Below are positions 11,809 to 49,165 of a DNA stretch of 64,000 nt, piece after piece. Location: NCBI RefSeq assembly GCF_020536995.1, contig NC_068366.1:18169608-18233607 (forward strand), given 5' to 3'. Both the position numbers and the translations under genes were made by a program. The DNA comes from Dreissena polymorpha. Taxonomy: Eukaryota > Mollusca > Bivalvia > Myida > Dreissenidae. Numbering within the stretch: position 1 is the first letter of the stretch; each line of letters starts with the position of its first letter. The notes below the pieces were generated by a model. It was not told the DNA's origin, searched no databases, and was given only the letters and a program-made list of their open reading frames with translations.

Positions 11809-12929
11809 TTCAAAGAATTAGATAGTATGGCATTTTTGTCAGATAACACAATTTGCGATAAGACGAAATAAAACACAATTTGACAAAACTGGTTCAGAAA
11901 ACCATAAATTTAATTGGGTATACAGACATTAATAGTTTGTTGCGCTTGGTGGTCACTATGTTTTTAAATACGAAAACTGCTACTTCAATATGTGTTGTTT
12001 AAAATATAAAATTGATCTAATTTCGATGGCGACTGCAGAAATATCTGTTCATGTTGATTATATTAATGTCAATAATCCGCAGTTGATGTACAATGCTGTT
12101 ATGTTATTATGCAATTTTGATACTCCCGATAGGTCAAAACTTTCTTACAGCATAAAAGCCATAAATTGGCTTGTTACGCTTTTTAGAAGCTGTCATTTAT
12201 TATATATGAATTATTTATTCACTAAATCTCCGCTAATGACAACAATGGATGGAATTCGAAGGATATATTCGATGTGAATGAATCACTTTCTACAACAATG
12301 GCTTCGCCCATGAGAGACTTGATAAGGCCACTTCAAATTGATTTGTTGGTCGTCGGATTTGCCGCACCTATTTTTTCAAAATGGAAAAAAAAATTATTAC
12401 CGCTCGCACTCATTTTTGTGTCCTTCTGTAACCATAGCGCATGTGGTTTGTTTTAATTTGTGAAAAAAAGAGAAAAAAGGGCTCTCGCAGAAACGATTTT
12501 GACGCTGAATATGAATGCCAAATATAGTGTTTCGTAACCTTTGTAATCGATAACTATAGTCGCTCGAAAATTCCTGCGTGACCGTTTTAAGGACATATCA
12601 CTTTCTGAAATGGTCAGAAGTGGGTGGGGTAATGTAAAATAATAATTCCTTATATAAGCATTCTAAATATAGTTTGGAACAATATGCACAACTAAAATAA
12701 CATATAATTCAGTGAATACATGAACCAGTACTAATGAAAACTTTCAAAGAGAGTAAATTATCACATTTTTTTTACCTTATAAACCACTTTTTTCTTGAGC
12801 GTTCAAAGTCCTTATTTTCTCAAATTCTTCATACATCCGCTGATACCAGCTGGAACATACACCACCGTAGAACATAGTATTAGAGTATTATTAATTCTAC
12901 CACGGCACGTGACTTGTTTTCTATATACA
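11809..12929. other. No gene seen
   Basis: Frames at 11990-12277 and 12274-12456 lack recognisable motifs and splice context. Nothing else identified. Confidence 0.45.
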
Positions 12930-13150
12930 AAGAAGGAAAACTACTGTTGGTTATTACCCCGATATACCAACGGTTGTTTAAAGTGACGTCACTTTGATTG
13001 TCCGCGCACTGTTTATGAATGAAGATGACGTCATTTGATTTTAATTGTTGTGGTGACGTCACATTTTCGCGGAAAAGTGGAGGACGTTCGGTTAATATAA
13101 TTATCATTTATAACCTTTAAATCGCGGTTAACTTATTAATGAAATCGTGT
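12930..13150. repeat. Repeat with three TGACGTCA palindromes next to the foldback
   Basis: TGACGTCA, the consensus CRE octamer, occurs at 12984-12991, 13026-13033 and 13054-13061. The stretch TTTATGAATGAAGATGACG ... TTGTTGTGGTGACGTCAC matches, with decay, TTTATGAATGAACCGGCGTC ... TTGACGCCAC at 33010-33060 and a shorter version near 24.68-24.72 kb, where one octamer also survives. The sites thus belong to a repeat family associated with the foldback that follows, and are not evidence of a local promoter. Confidence 0.6.
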
Positions 13151-13337
13151 TAGAATCGAAATAATCGACGGGTAACCGTTGGTTATTGCGGTAATAACCA
13201 ACGGTATGTCGTTCCGATGCTTGTTATCAAACCACTCGGGCTACGCCCTCGTGGTTTAATTCCTACGCATCGGAACTTCATACCGTTGGTTATTACCGCA
13301 ATAACCAACGGGTACCCGTCGATTATTTCTTAAATAT
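13151..13337. repeat. Foldback element, near-perfect 180-bp palindrome
   Basis: The two halves are reverse complements over about 85 bp each. They run from ATAATCGACGGGTAACCG at the left to CGGGTACCCGTCGATTAT at the right, with the symmetry centre in GGGCTACGCCC. Each arm holds a smaller palindrome, CCGTTGGTTATT with AATAACCAACGG across a 5-nt centre. The near-perfect pairing implies a young copy or ongoing gene conversion of the arms. Decayed relatives with the same outer TAGAATC-AAATAAT border and the same ATGCTTGT-ATCAA core lie at 24.83 and 32.46 kb. Confidence 0.85.
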
Positions 13338-14145
13338 AACACACTAGAAGCACGGAAAAAGCATCCTTTTTTGTAAGAATAAATGTTAAAGGGATCTTTT
13401 CACGGTTTGGTAAATTGACAAAATTGAAAAAAAGTTGTTTCAGATTCGCAAATTTATGTTTTAGTTATGATATTTGTGAGGAAACAGTATTACTGAACAT
13501 TAACCATAGTCCAATATAGCCATTATATGTATCTTTTGACGATTTGAAAACCAAAATATTATAAAGCGTTGCAACGCGAAACGATTGAATAATATGGAGA
13601 GTTCTGTTGTTGTCGTTTAAATTTACGAAACTACGAAGATTGCTTATATAAGGTATACAATACTTATTCTGTGTATACTTGGCGGAATAGCCGAGAGGGC
13701 TAATACATTTTTACTTCAGACTAACTCCAGGACTCCGGGGAGTACGAAATCAAACACACTGAGCCAAATCGAATAACGTTTGTCATGCAAAAAACTACTT
13801 TCAGCAAACACTTTTAATGAAACTTAACGAAATATTAACAAAATAACACGATATTGAATGTCAAATTTGACGTTAAGCGCGAAGTGTTCAAGCTCCATTC
13901 CGTAATAACAATGGACGAGTTTCCGTGTCATGCGCGCTGTGTAAAATGATTGCACCACCAAAATAAGTGGCGGAAATACCCGAGTGGTTTACGGAAAACA
14001 AGATCATCGTTTTTTAGTATCATATTAGTTTTGACATTGCTGTTGATGATTCCAATCGTTTTAGAATATACATATTTATAAAAATAGCATTAAAAAAAAT
14101 CGCCATTTGACCTTTCATGGAATACTTTATTATATTCACCTGAAG
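13338..14145. other. Noncoding, with two tRNA-like fragments
   Basis: No coding support. At 13680-13735 and 13969-13993 the sequence resembles the 5' half of a leucine/serine tRNA or a tRNA-derived SINE head: GGCGGAATAGCCGAGAGGGC and GGCGGAAATACCCGAGTGGT. Each has an A-box-like core, but neither has a matching acceptor stem, and the B-box candidate GTACGAAATC in the first is degenerate. They are pseudo-tRNA or SINE relics at best. Confidence 0.4.
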
Positions 14146-39860
<25,715 letters not shown>

Positions 39861-39929
39861 CTTAAAATAGACAAACGACTATACACCGTCCATAAAACAT
39901 GTATACAGTGTAATTGAAATATAGACACA

Positions 39930-40740
39930 ACTCGAAATGGCGCGACAGAGGCCAACGCGTATCCCCACGCCGCATGTTTGACCAAGGGGCGCCCCAGGGT
40001 TGGTAATTGGGCCATGCATAGTTGAGATTGACCGTATTGTCATAAGAGATGTTAAATATCAATTTGAAGTTAATCGGTGTAGAAATGAAGAAGTTAATGT
40101 AAAATAACCTTAAAAAAGAGTGAAAATCTCTGACCCGGCCCCACCCCAACCCCCATAACTTTTGACCCAGGGGTCAGATCAAAATTCCAAATAGTGCATT
40201 GTCGCACATATGCTCATAGCTACCATGTGTGTAAGTTTTCAATGTTCTAGTGCTAATAGTGTAGGCGGAGATAGTGGCCAGGACGGACAGATGGACGGAC
40301 AGGCGGCGGAGATAACCACATAATATATTTCAAAATCTAAACGCGGACACTAAGTTCAAGGTCATGGTAACAGGGTTCAAAAATTTTATGCGCATGGAAA
40401 GGTGTTGTCCAGATACACATGCATACCAAATATGAAAGCAATATCTGAAGGGACACAGAAGTTATGCCTTTTTCGAATCGCGGTCGCAGATTTCGAAACC
40501 TGAACGCTGACCTCAAGTTCAAGGTCAATGTCATAGGGATAAAAATTGTATGCGCATAGAAAGGTGTTGTCTAGATACACATGTATACCAAATATGAAAG
40601 TAATATCTGAAGGGATACATTAGTAATGAGCCTTTTTTGAATCGTCGTCGCAGGTTTCAAAACCTTAACGCTAACCTAAAATTCGAGGTCAAGGTCACAT
40701 GGATAAAAAAATTGTATATCAATAATATGCATATTCTATG
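39930..40740 (+). repeat. Tandem-array element, family 4
   Basis: From about 40325, two and a half monomers of about 167 bp share CAAGTTCAAGGTCAA, AAAGGTGTTGTC(C/T)AGAT, ACCAAATATGAAAG and AATATCTGAAGGGA. The proximal part has a GGACGGACAGATGGACGGAC simple repeat (40283-40305) and GACCCAGGGGTCAGATCAAA. The phrases are typical of molluscan tandem elements. Ends were not determined. Confidence 0.6.
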
Positions 40741-41660
40741 CAGTACTTTTAAATTTCGTTGGTTGGTCGGAACGAGTTTTTCGTGCTGTGTCGATTAGTC
40801 TTCAACGGAACGACTCGATTTTGTATCCGCTTCTTTGACAATCGCACTGTCTACACACGGTTTTCCAGCACAATCACCGTTAGACTGGCATTTGTTTTTA
40901 GATGGATTACGGAACCAGCAGCGCAGCCCTGGATCACGCCTTTCATGATCGTGGGACCTTCTTCGTGCAACACCATTGCAGGCTGTACGAGGAATTCTAT
41001 ACATAGTCCGGACCGAATGTAGTGCCGATAAAGGTCTAAGTTTATTTCGCTTGTGCGTTGTAGTCAGATGTCAACAGACTTGGATATAGAGTTTCGTCTT
41101 CATAAATATTGCACCTCCATATCAATGTATGGGCTTTTAACAAGAAACAAAGCCTTACATATACCTGACTCGCAACCAAAAATTTAAATACGCATGGAAT
41201 ATTATGCAGAATGTTATTCAACTGACCGGAACCATTTTTGAACTCAACTCTCGTATCAAGGAAACAAATGTTCTGAGCAAATTTCATAAAAATTGGGCCA
41301 AAAATGTGACTTCTACTGTGTTCACATGTTTTCCGAAACCGAAAACCGAAAGCTGCTGGGAGGGGGGCAGTTTTCTCATTATGCCCCCCCCCCTTTCGAA
41401 GAAGAGGGGGTATATTGTTTTGCTCATGTCGGTCCGTCCGTGCACTTGATGGTTTCCGGATGATAACTCAAGAGCGCTTATGCCAAGGAACATGAAACTT
41501 CATAGGAACATTGATCATGCTCGCAAATGACCCCTATTGATTTTCAGGTCACAAGGTCAAAGGTCAATGTCACAGTGACCCAATGCATTAAAATGGTTTC
41601 CGGATGATAACTCAAGAACGCTTATGCCTAGGATCATGAAACTTCATAGAAACATTGATC

Positions 41661-41822
41661 TTTTTTTTATATTCAATATCATACATACAATGTAAACATG
41701 TATATATTCATACAACATAGTGATTGTACAAAGCAATATAGTTCAGACATGTTATACAAGATATGCTAATATATATATTTTTTTTTAGAGAGAAAAGAAA
41801 AGAATAACAGAGGAATAGTTAT
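41661..41822 (-). mobile_element. Short retroposed insert with 12-bp target duplication
   Basis: GAAACATTGATC (41649-41660) and GAAACGTTGATC (41823-41834) flank the insert and differ at one base. The insert starts with eight T on the plus strand, that is a 3' poly-A on the minus strand preceded by TGATATTGAATAT. It interrupts a monomer at a position where other copies are continuous. Size (162 bp) and structure indicate a 5'-truncated LINE tail or SINE inserted by target-primed reverse transcription. Confidence 0.75.
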
Positions 41823-42053
41823 GAAACGTTGATCATGACTCGCAGATAACCCCTATTGATTTTAAGGTCACTAGGTCAAAGGTCAAGGTCACGATGACCC
41901 GAAACAGTAAAATGGTTTCCGGATGATAACTCAAGAACGCTTAGGCCTAGGATCATGATACTTCATAGCTACATTGATCATGACTCGCAGATGACCCCTA
42001 TTGATTTTCAGGTCACTAGGTCAAAGGTCAATTTCACGGTGACCCGAAATAGT

Positions 42054-43394
42054 GTAGCGTTCTGCCGATTGCGTTGATCTATTTATTGTTACTTTACAGA
42101 TAAATTACGGATGGTTAATAAAATGACTTTAAGACAGTAAACGTTTCAAACTGTTTTTTATTCACTATTTCCGTTCACCTTCAACTTTAAACATTATACA
42201 ATTAAAGTCGATATAACACATATGCAGGCACCCACTGGCTAACAAATTCTGCGTATTGTTTACATGATCCTCTTAAACAGATACAGATTATTCCCAATAT
42301 GGCGATATTAAAAAATATTCAATATAATCAGCTAATCAAAGACAGATCAATTCACACAAGTGCATTAATACAATACATACAGCTTACGATTAAATAGTTA
42401 CTTTTTATGTTAGACTGTTAGTAAAGTATTAAGTATTAAAAATTAACCATTTAAAAGTTATAGCAATTAAACCACGTACTCGAAAGACTTTTAAGTTAGA
42501 TTTTTGTTAAAAATGACGTGGAGTTGGTTCCTATGAAAAGACTGAGCGAGACTGACTCGGAGTAAAAAATCGGCTCCTTATATACTCTGGGATGGGATTG
42601 ACCAAAAATCTTGGGCGAAAAGTGGTCGAAAAATGGTCGAAATGTGGTCATTGACCAAATATTGGCCAATGACCAAAAATACATGGACAAAAGTGGTCAG
42701 TGACGAAACAATTGGTCAAGACGTCATTACTACTTAACCACATTCGAACGTCAACTTAACAACTGACTGAGTATAGCTGACAAATGACAGCCATCTTGGA
42801 TTTAAAATAAGAATTAAACATGAGCGCAGTTAAATTATGACAATTTACAAGAGCGGAGCATAATACCGTGAAATTATGTGGGCGTTTTCTATTCATTGCC
42901 GACAACCTTGACTCGGAACAATTCAACCGTTTCGAACACAGGAAGTAAGATGGCTGACAGCTGGCAAAAATGTGATTGCAAGCAAAGGAGTTTTACGATT
43001 GCACAGGGATAGTGGCATCTAATGAGGAAAGGATTAAACATATTAACAGACTAAGTTGGAATTGTTTACATGCGATGGATATTACCAATCACCAAAGTGA
43101 GTAAAAAGTTGAATAAATGCTTTAAGGATCAGTGTAATGAACTTTCGCGAGTCGTAATGTCACTTGCAATGGAAAGATCGAAACAAAAAACAAGCCCAGC
43201 ATAAAATACATATGAAGTATAAAATTGTGCTTATAAAATAATCAAATTTGATGAGCATAGTTTATACTAAAACGATGCTGGACATGACTACTCGCGGTGG
43301 GTGCCTGTTTAAGATGACAAAACAACAACATTGAAAAGGTAAGAACTATTAAAACAAGCATCTTCAAAGTCATTCAGAAATGCTGGGGCATTTC
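42054..43394. mobile_element. 1.34-kb insertion of unknown type in the tandem array
   Basis: The array reads GACCCGAAATAGT, then leaves the repeat at 42054 and resumes after TTTCAATAGT at 43401. The duplicated AATAGT (42048-42053 and 43395-43400) suggests a 6-bp target duplication. Inside are an inverted pair CAGGCACCCACTGGC / GCGGTGGGTGCCTG (42223 and 43293) and a 130-bp zone crowded with TGACCAAA and GTGGTCAA words (42592-42720). No terminal inverted repeat, poly-A or open frame was found. Confidence 0.5.
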
Positions 43395-44378
43395 AATAGT
43401 AAAATGGTTTCCATATGATAACTCAAGAACGCTTATGCCTAGGATCATGAAACTTCATAGGTACATTTATAATGATCGCAGATGACCCCTATTGATTTTC
43501 AGGTCACTAGGTCAAAGATCAAGGTCACGATGATCGGAAATAGTAAAATGGTTTCCGGATGATAACTCACGAACTCTTAAGCCTAGGATCATGAAACTTC
43601 ATAGGTACATTAATCATGGCTGGCAGATGACCACTAATGATTTTCAGGTCACTAGGTCAAAGGTCAAGGTCACGGTGACCTGAAATAGTAAAATGTTTTC
43701 TGGGTGAAAACTTAAGAACGCTTATGCCTAGGATCATGAAACTTCATAGGTACAATGATCATGACTCGCAGATGACCCCTATTGATTTTCAGGTCACTAG
43801 GTCAAAGGTCAAGGTCGCGATGACCTGAAATACTAAAATGGTTTCTGGATGATAACTCAAGAACGCTTATGCCTTGGATCATGAAACTTCATAGGTACAA
43901 TGATCATGACTCGCAGATGACCCCTATTGATTGCCAGGTCACTAGGTCGAAGGTCAAGGTCACGGTGACCTGAAATAGTAAAATGGTTTCTGGATGATAA
44001 CTCAAGAACGCCTATGCCTAGGTTCATGAAAATTCATAAGTATATTGATCATGACTCGCAGATGACCTCTATTGATTATAAGGTCACTAGATCAAAGGTC
44101 AAGGTCACAGTGCCAAAAAACGTATTCACACAATGGCTGTCAAGGTCACGGTGACTCAACTTAGAAAAATGTTTTCCGGATGATAACTCAAGAATGCTTA
44201 CGCCTAGGATCATGAAACTTCATAGGTACTTTGATCATGACTCGCAGATAAAATAATGATGAAACTTGGCCAGGATGTTTGTCTGGACAATATCTAGGTC
44301 AAGTTTGACATTTGGTAAAGATTGAATGAAACGACTCCTCTCAGGTGAGCGAACTAGGGCCATCTTGGCCCTCTTGTT

Positions 44379-45385
44379 CTAATCGGCATACCTCGCTGAT
44401 TATTATTGATAAAGGTAAAGGAAGCTCAGCTATATATAGGACAGCATATTCTGGGAAAAGATTTAATAATAGTTTGAAACCGTTAATTTTAAATCAGTTA
44501 TATTCAATCCATTATATGTTTATAGATCAATGAAACAAATATGCATTTTCTGTATTGCATTTGACATTTGTCGTGATTCTGTAAATAAATTGCGAATGAA
44601 AGCGTGTATAATTAACGTTTAACGCGATCATGGGTGTAATGAAAACGAATTATTTCGAAACTGGCATTTGTAAACGTTAAAGCGAGTATGGTATATAAAC
44701 AGCATTATAGCCATACGACATATATGAAACTCGCTCTTAAGCGCGCTCAATTATTTTGCATATTAAATAAAGTTTTCAAACATAAATCAAAGAGCCACAT
44801 CAGTGCACACAATATGTTTGATTATACATTCGTTTGTTGGATATTGTTTTCTGTTTTAAACACATATTAGGTCATATCACGGAGATTTAGTTAACCTTAC
44901 CATGTGTTCATGGGCGAACTCACGTATTCAAGTCGTATTCGACTATGTGCTCATACCTACTTTCGGGAAACATCATGAAAGTATTGCCGTACTTAACGAA
45001 CAAACATGCCTAAGCTTATTGAATTAGAGAAAAAACAATTGATCAAAAGTGAAAAGTTATATGTTCATGCACATGGGCATGTGAAATGACGTCCGTACAC
45101 ATCATTAACTTAGGAAAGGAAACAACGAAATATATAGTTTGTTATGATATACATGTGAAATTAAAGAGCATGGTGTAATAGGAGAGCATGTCAAGTTTTG
45201 AATAGATCTGCTACATAACGTAATGTTATAATCCCGCACATTTTACTGTAACATTTTTTAAGATAAGTGGTACCGAAAATACACGTCGAAAATCTTTTTT
45301 AAGATATTTCTTGTTATATTTGATCGAGAATGTAACCCGCCTCCCAGTTTCGCTGAACGGGTCAAGTTCCCCACGGGTACTACTT
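44379..45385. other. No gene seen
   Basis: AT-rich, with short motif-free frames only. Confidence 0.5.
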
Positions 45386-45612
45386 CTTCCCCGTACCCCC
45401 AAACAAATTTTCGTACCCAAATGTTGTTCGTACCAAATTTGTTTTTCGTACCCAAACTCTTTTTCGTACCGACATTTTTTCGTACCCATTTTTTTGTACC
45501 AAATTTTTTCATAACCAAATTTCTTTTCGTTACCAATTTTTGTTGGCATAATTTTTGTACCCAAAATTTTCCTACCCATTTTTTTCGTAGCCAAATTTTT
45601 CGTACCCAAATA
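45386..45612. repeat. Degenerate TTCGTACCCAAA minisatellite-like stretch
   Basis: About a dozen variants of TTTTTCGTACCCAAA with spacers of two to five T, averaging about 17 bp. Variants include TTTTTGTACCAAATT and TTCATAACCAAATT. On the minus strand this reads as repeats of G-T-K-x-x and W-V-R-K frames, which explains the long overlapping open frames on both strands. They have no other protein feature. Confidence 0.75.
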
Positions 45613-46319
45613 CACAATTATGGTGATGTAGATAAAATTAAATTGATGCTTTTATATCCATTCTCTTCAAAAGCATCGTCACACCAGTACTGTCAGTACT
45701 TTGATTTTCATGAAGAGTCATAACGCACCAAATAACGTCATTTCACTCTACAATTGAAATAAAAATAACGTATGAAGGGTGCAGCACATACCCCTCCCCC
45801 CTCCAACGGCCCCGGGGTGTCTGAAAAAAATCATGTGGAAAGCACTGGGTCAGTTTCATGCGATCGTGAGTGGGTGGGGAAAAAAGTGGTTTTTTAACTT
45901 TCAATTACGTGATTTAATAACATTGATATATTCCTTAATCAAGTTGCATTCATTACGTTCCTACACCCGTATTAAACGTAGTTTTTGGCGTAAACCGGAA
46001 TCATGGTGGTTGTTCTGTTGGTTTTTATCATAGGTTGAATCTCACCTGGCTGAAAAAAACAGTTGTTTAAATGATAAATATACAAAGAAGATCACTACAC
46101 AATAATGGGAACACTTTTCTATGGTGTGCATAGAGGTTTTATGTGCAAATCATCAGCATATAATTACTTTTAAAACAGGCATCTTGTCTGGAGAAAATAA
46201 AAAATGAAATAAAAAAATATAAAAAGTCGACCTACCCTACCTAGAAATTTTGGCTATGTTACCAGAACCACACCATTTTTTAAGCCTTAGTCTTTGATGT
46301 TATTGGGCTTGTTTGAATA
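45613..46319. other. No gene seen
   Basis: No supported coding sequence; a C-rich run CCCCTCCCCCCTCC near 45.79 kb. Confidence 0.5.
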
Positions 46320-47049
46320 CAAGCATGTTTTTGGCTTACCTGAGCAAAACCTGCGTATGGTGAGCTTTTATGATTGCCTTTTGTGCATCGTGTGTTGCCC
46401 CAAGGATGTGGGTCATTTTTCCTTACCCGGGTATATGGCTATATTGAAACCGTATTCGAAATGGTTGTGGTTTGTCGGAACACATGGCTGATAGGGTAAG
46501 AGGGCAGTTTTCCTTATCTGGCTTTAGTGAAACCTTGCAAACACTCTAGAAGTCACATTTTAGTCCAGTCTTCGTGATTTTTGTCAGAATATTTGTTCTT
46601 ATAAAAGCTCAGGCAGGTTCTATATTGTTCCAGTCTTCTGAAAAAAACATTGCTGCTAGGGGGCGCCGCTGTTTTCCTTACATGTATATGGCTATATTAT
46701 AACCTTGTTAACATTTTATTGGCCCCATTATTGTCCAAGCTTCATGAAAATTACTTAGAATATTTGTCCACATAAAATATCGGCTGAGGTTGAAACTGGG
46801 TCACATGACGTCAAAAACTAGGTCAATAGGTTATATTCAAAGAAAAAGCTTGTTAACACTCTGGGAGTATCATTTGGCTGAATTTACAGATACCTAGTCA
46901 AAATATGTACTCTAAGGATATCTCAGGTTAGTTTGAAAAAAAATTGTCTAGAAATTAAAGATTTATTTGTTAAAGTATTTGTATGATTCTTATTCTGCCT
47001 TCTCAGCATTGTTTAGTTCCTTCCCCATAGAGCCCATTGCCCTCTTGTA
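46320..47049 (+). repeat. Strongly decayed tandem-array element
   Basis: Diverged monomers of roughly 170 bp share CAGTTTTCCTTA, TATGGCTATATT, AACCTTG-AACACT(C/T)T, GAATATTTGTTC and TAAAAGCTCAGG phrases. Bounded at the right by GCCCATTGCCCTCTTGTA, which resembles the TCTTGTT terminus of the other array elements. Older than the others judging by divergence. Confidence 0.55.
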
Positions 47050-48671
47050 TTATATTTTGACTTTTTGTAAAATTGTCATTTTTCCAAACTGTCCCTTTAA
47101 AAACATTTGTTATCTTGTTTTCGTTATATGTATAATGTGATAAATTTAAAAAAGCCAAAGCCATGATGCTGACAGCCTAGATATTACTTATTCAGCATAA
47201 CATCGTTTAAATGTACATGTAAAAGAGGTGAACGCAATGCTCTCATATCATAAAACTTGCCATACCCTTAGGGTCATGTGGTAAACATATATTTTTAGCA
47301 AAATAACTTCTAAAATTTGATTCTGTTAAATATATTGTATATTGTGATAACAGTATGATATTTTTCCTTTAACTTATCGTTTTCATAATGTGAAGAAAAC
47401 ACGCCTACTAACAAAGTAAGTGGGAGATCAGGGTTCAATTCCCAATAGTTGGCTTATTGTTTGAAGTATTTATCATACACTCTCCAGATTTTTTTCGATG
47501 CTCTTTCATTTACATATACAGCAATTAATCTGAAATTAGTGATGTCTAATATAGAGGTTTGTGTCATAAATAATTTTGAAGAACGCACTCAATATAAAAT
47601 AATCTAATATACATAAACCAAACATGTATATGCATCTAAACTACACAGAAATGATATATCAGAATTATAACAAAAACAGTGTTTCCATTATCGTAGCAGA
47701 TATTTGTAAATGCCCGTTTGCTGTATATTGGAAGAGCTAATCATTTACGGTTATTTTTATGTCATTTAAGCATTAGTTTCAATCATTAAATCAATAAGTT
47801 ATTACATGTATTAATGTTATCGCAAGCGACATTTATTGTGTGGTTAAGTATTGACCTTAATAAACATCATCAAATGTGTTCTTCTGTAACTTATATTAAT
47901 ATACCAGTCGCAATAAGTCAGGCGATTATTATAAGAATTCACTCTTTGGCATGTCCCTCCAAGATAAGATGAAAATAAAATTATGCAATCGCTATTATTG
48001 TTAAATTGAGCTTATACAAAATGTCCCCACAGGTTAATAACTTAAAAGAGTTCGAGTTGTAAACGACCGTATGTACAACTTATTTATTCATTAAAAAATA
48101 AGTTTGTCTCCTTCACACGTGTGTATATATATAGCGAACCTTTTGTTTAAATGTCCGGTTATAATGACAGTTGTCACAATATTGCTAATTAACGAATTGT
48201 AATTACCTTCTGCTATGTATTTGAGGTGCATATACATGTACTGTAAAGCGTTACACAATCATGAAATATGTTTCGTTCTCACAAGGTTACACACGATAAA
48301 TAATTATATATTTGATTGTATAGTGAATAAAAAATTATCCATGAAATAGCAATCTGCAATATCTGTTTTGGTTTCTTACTAACAAGAACAATATATGTGC
48401 AGATGAAATTTACCCTATCCTAATCTACCGTCACGAGCATTTAACAGAATTTCTTTAATTCGAGAAACCCTTACATAATGTTTGCATTTTTCTATTGAAA
48501 CAACAAACGAAAGCTTAATGTTCATCAAATGAGAACGTTTGATATGAAGGACGTTTGCCTGAAATTGAAAAACAAATTAAGTTGGGTAATAAATTCTAAT
48601 TTTTAGCAGCATAATTAAAAGTGAAACCCTATAGCGGCATGTTATTGCCAAAGCAAATCATATAATCTCTT
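47050..48671. other. No gene seen
   Basis: AT-rich. A tRNA B-box-like GGGTTCAATTCCC at 47430-47442 has no A-box or stems nearby. Confidence 0.5.
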
Positions 48672-49165
48672 TACGGACATCATCATCTAGTAGTTTGAAG
48701 CACAGCAACCCCATGCCCTTGTCAACGCTCAGAATAAAGTCACTATACGGGCATGATAATCTAGTAGTTGGATACCCCCGAAAAACCCGTGTTATTCGCA
48801 ATGTTCAGCATATTGTCACTACACGGACATCATCATCTTTTTGTTTGGTATCCCGAAAACCCCATGTTATTGTCAACGCTCAGCAATCGGCATATATTCA
48901 CAATACGGGCATGATCATCTAGTAGTTTGATATCCCCGCAAACCCGTGTTATTCGCAATGTCAGCATATTGTCACTACACGGACATCATCATCTTTTTGT
49001 TTGGTATCCCGAAAACCCCATGTAATTGTCAACGCTTAGCAATCAGCACATAGTCACTATACGGGCATGATTATCTAGTAGTTTGATACCCCCACAACCC
49101 CGTGTAATTGTCAACGCTCAGCATATAGTCACTTAACCAGCATGATCATCTTGTAGTTTGATACC
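48672..49165 (+). repeat. Satellite-like array with alternating 77-78-bp monomers
   Basis: About seven monomers start near 48672, 48745, 48824, 48901, 48980, 49058 and 49136. One type has ACGGGCATGAT-ATCTAGTAG, the other ACGGACATCATCATCTTTTT; both continue TTTG-TA-CCC and then GTCAACGCTCAGC or TTCGCAATGT-CAGCATAT. In the middle of the array they alternate, giving a dimeric higher-order repeat of about 155 bp (48824 and 48980 nearly identical). Confidence 0.8.

Larger units (their letters stand above)
41384..44378 (+). repeat. Hairpin-tipped tandem-array element, family 3, with two insertions
   Basis: The 5' hairpin (CCCCCCTTTCGAAGAAGAGG and following, 41384-41410) is followed by GTATATTGTTTTGCTCATGT and GGTCCGTCCGTGC. 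About nine monomers of 145-147 bp carry TTTCCGGATGATAACTCAAG, GCTTATGCCTAGGATCATGA and GTCAAAGGTCAAGGTCACG. The 3' end is a perfect stem AGGGCCA/TGGCCCT (44356-44372) overlapping TCTTGTT. The array is interrupted at 41661-41822 and 42054-43394 by foreign sequence. The full plan matches family 2 and suggests Helitron-related (HINE/pearl-like) mobility. Confidence 0.75.

Noticed and set aside
11990-12277. 95-residue plus-strand protein
   Set aside because: No motif, no splice context, composition like the flanking AT-rich DNA.
12984-13061. CRE-driven promoter
   Set aside because: The octamers belong to a dispersed repeat, and no transcription start or exon was found nearby.
13680-13760. tRNA-Leu/Ser gene
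   Set aside because: A-box-like start only; no pairing acceptor stem, B-box degenerate. A second partial copy at 13969 suggests SINE relics.
40795-41004. Minus-strand frame with cysteines (RCWFRNPSKNKCQSNGDC) as an upstream exon of the cadherin-like gene
   Set aside because: Cysteine spacing does not match any module, the plus strand is also open over the same bases, and it lies between repeat arrays. It could be a small exon but cannot be supported.
45226-45617. 129- and 119-residue lysine-rich proteins
   Set aside because: Both frames are the TTCGTACCC microrepeat translated; composition is fully explained by the repeat.
47430-47442. tRNA B-box GGGTTCAATTCCC
   Set aside because: No A-box, stems or anticodon loop in the flanks.
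48672-49165. CRISPR-like array
   Set aside because: Monomers are contiguous without unique spacers and the sequence is eukaryotic; it is a tandem satellite.
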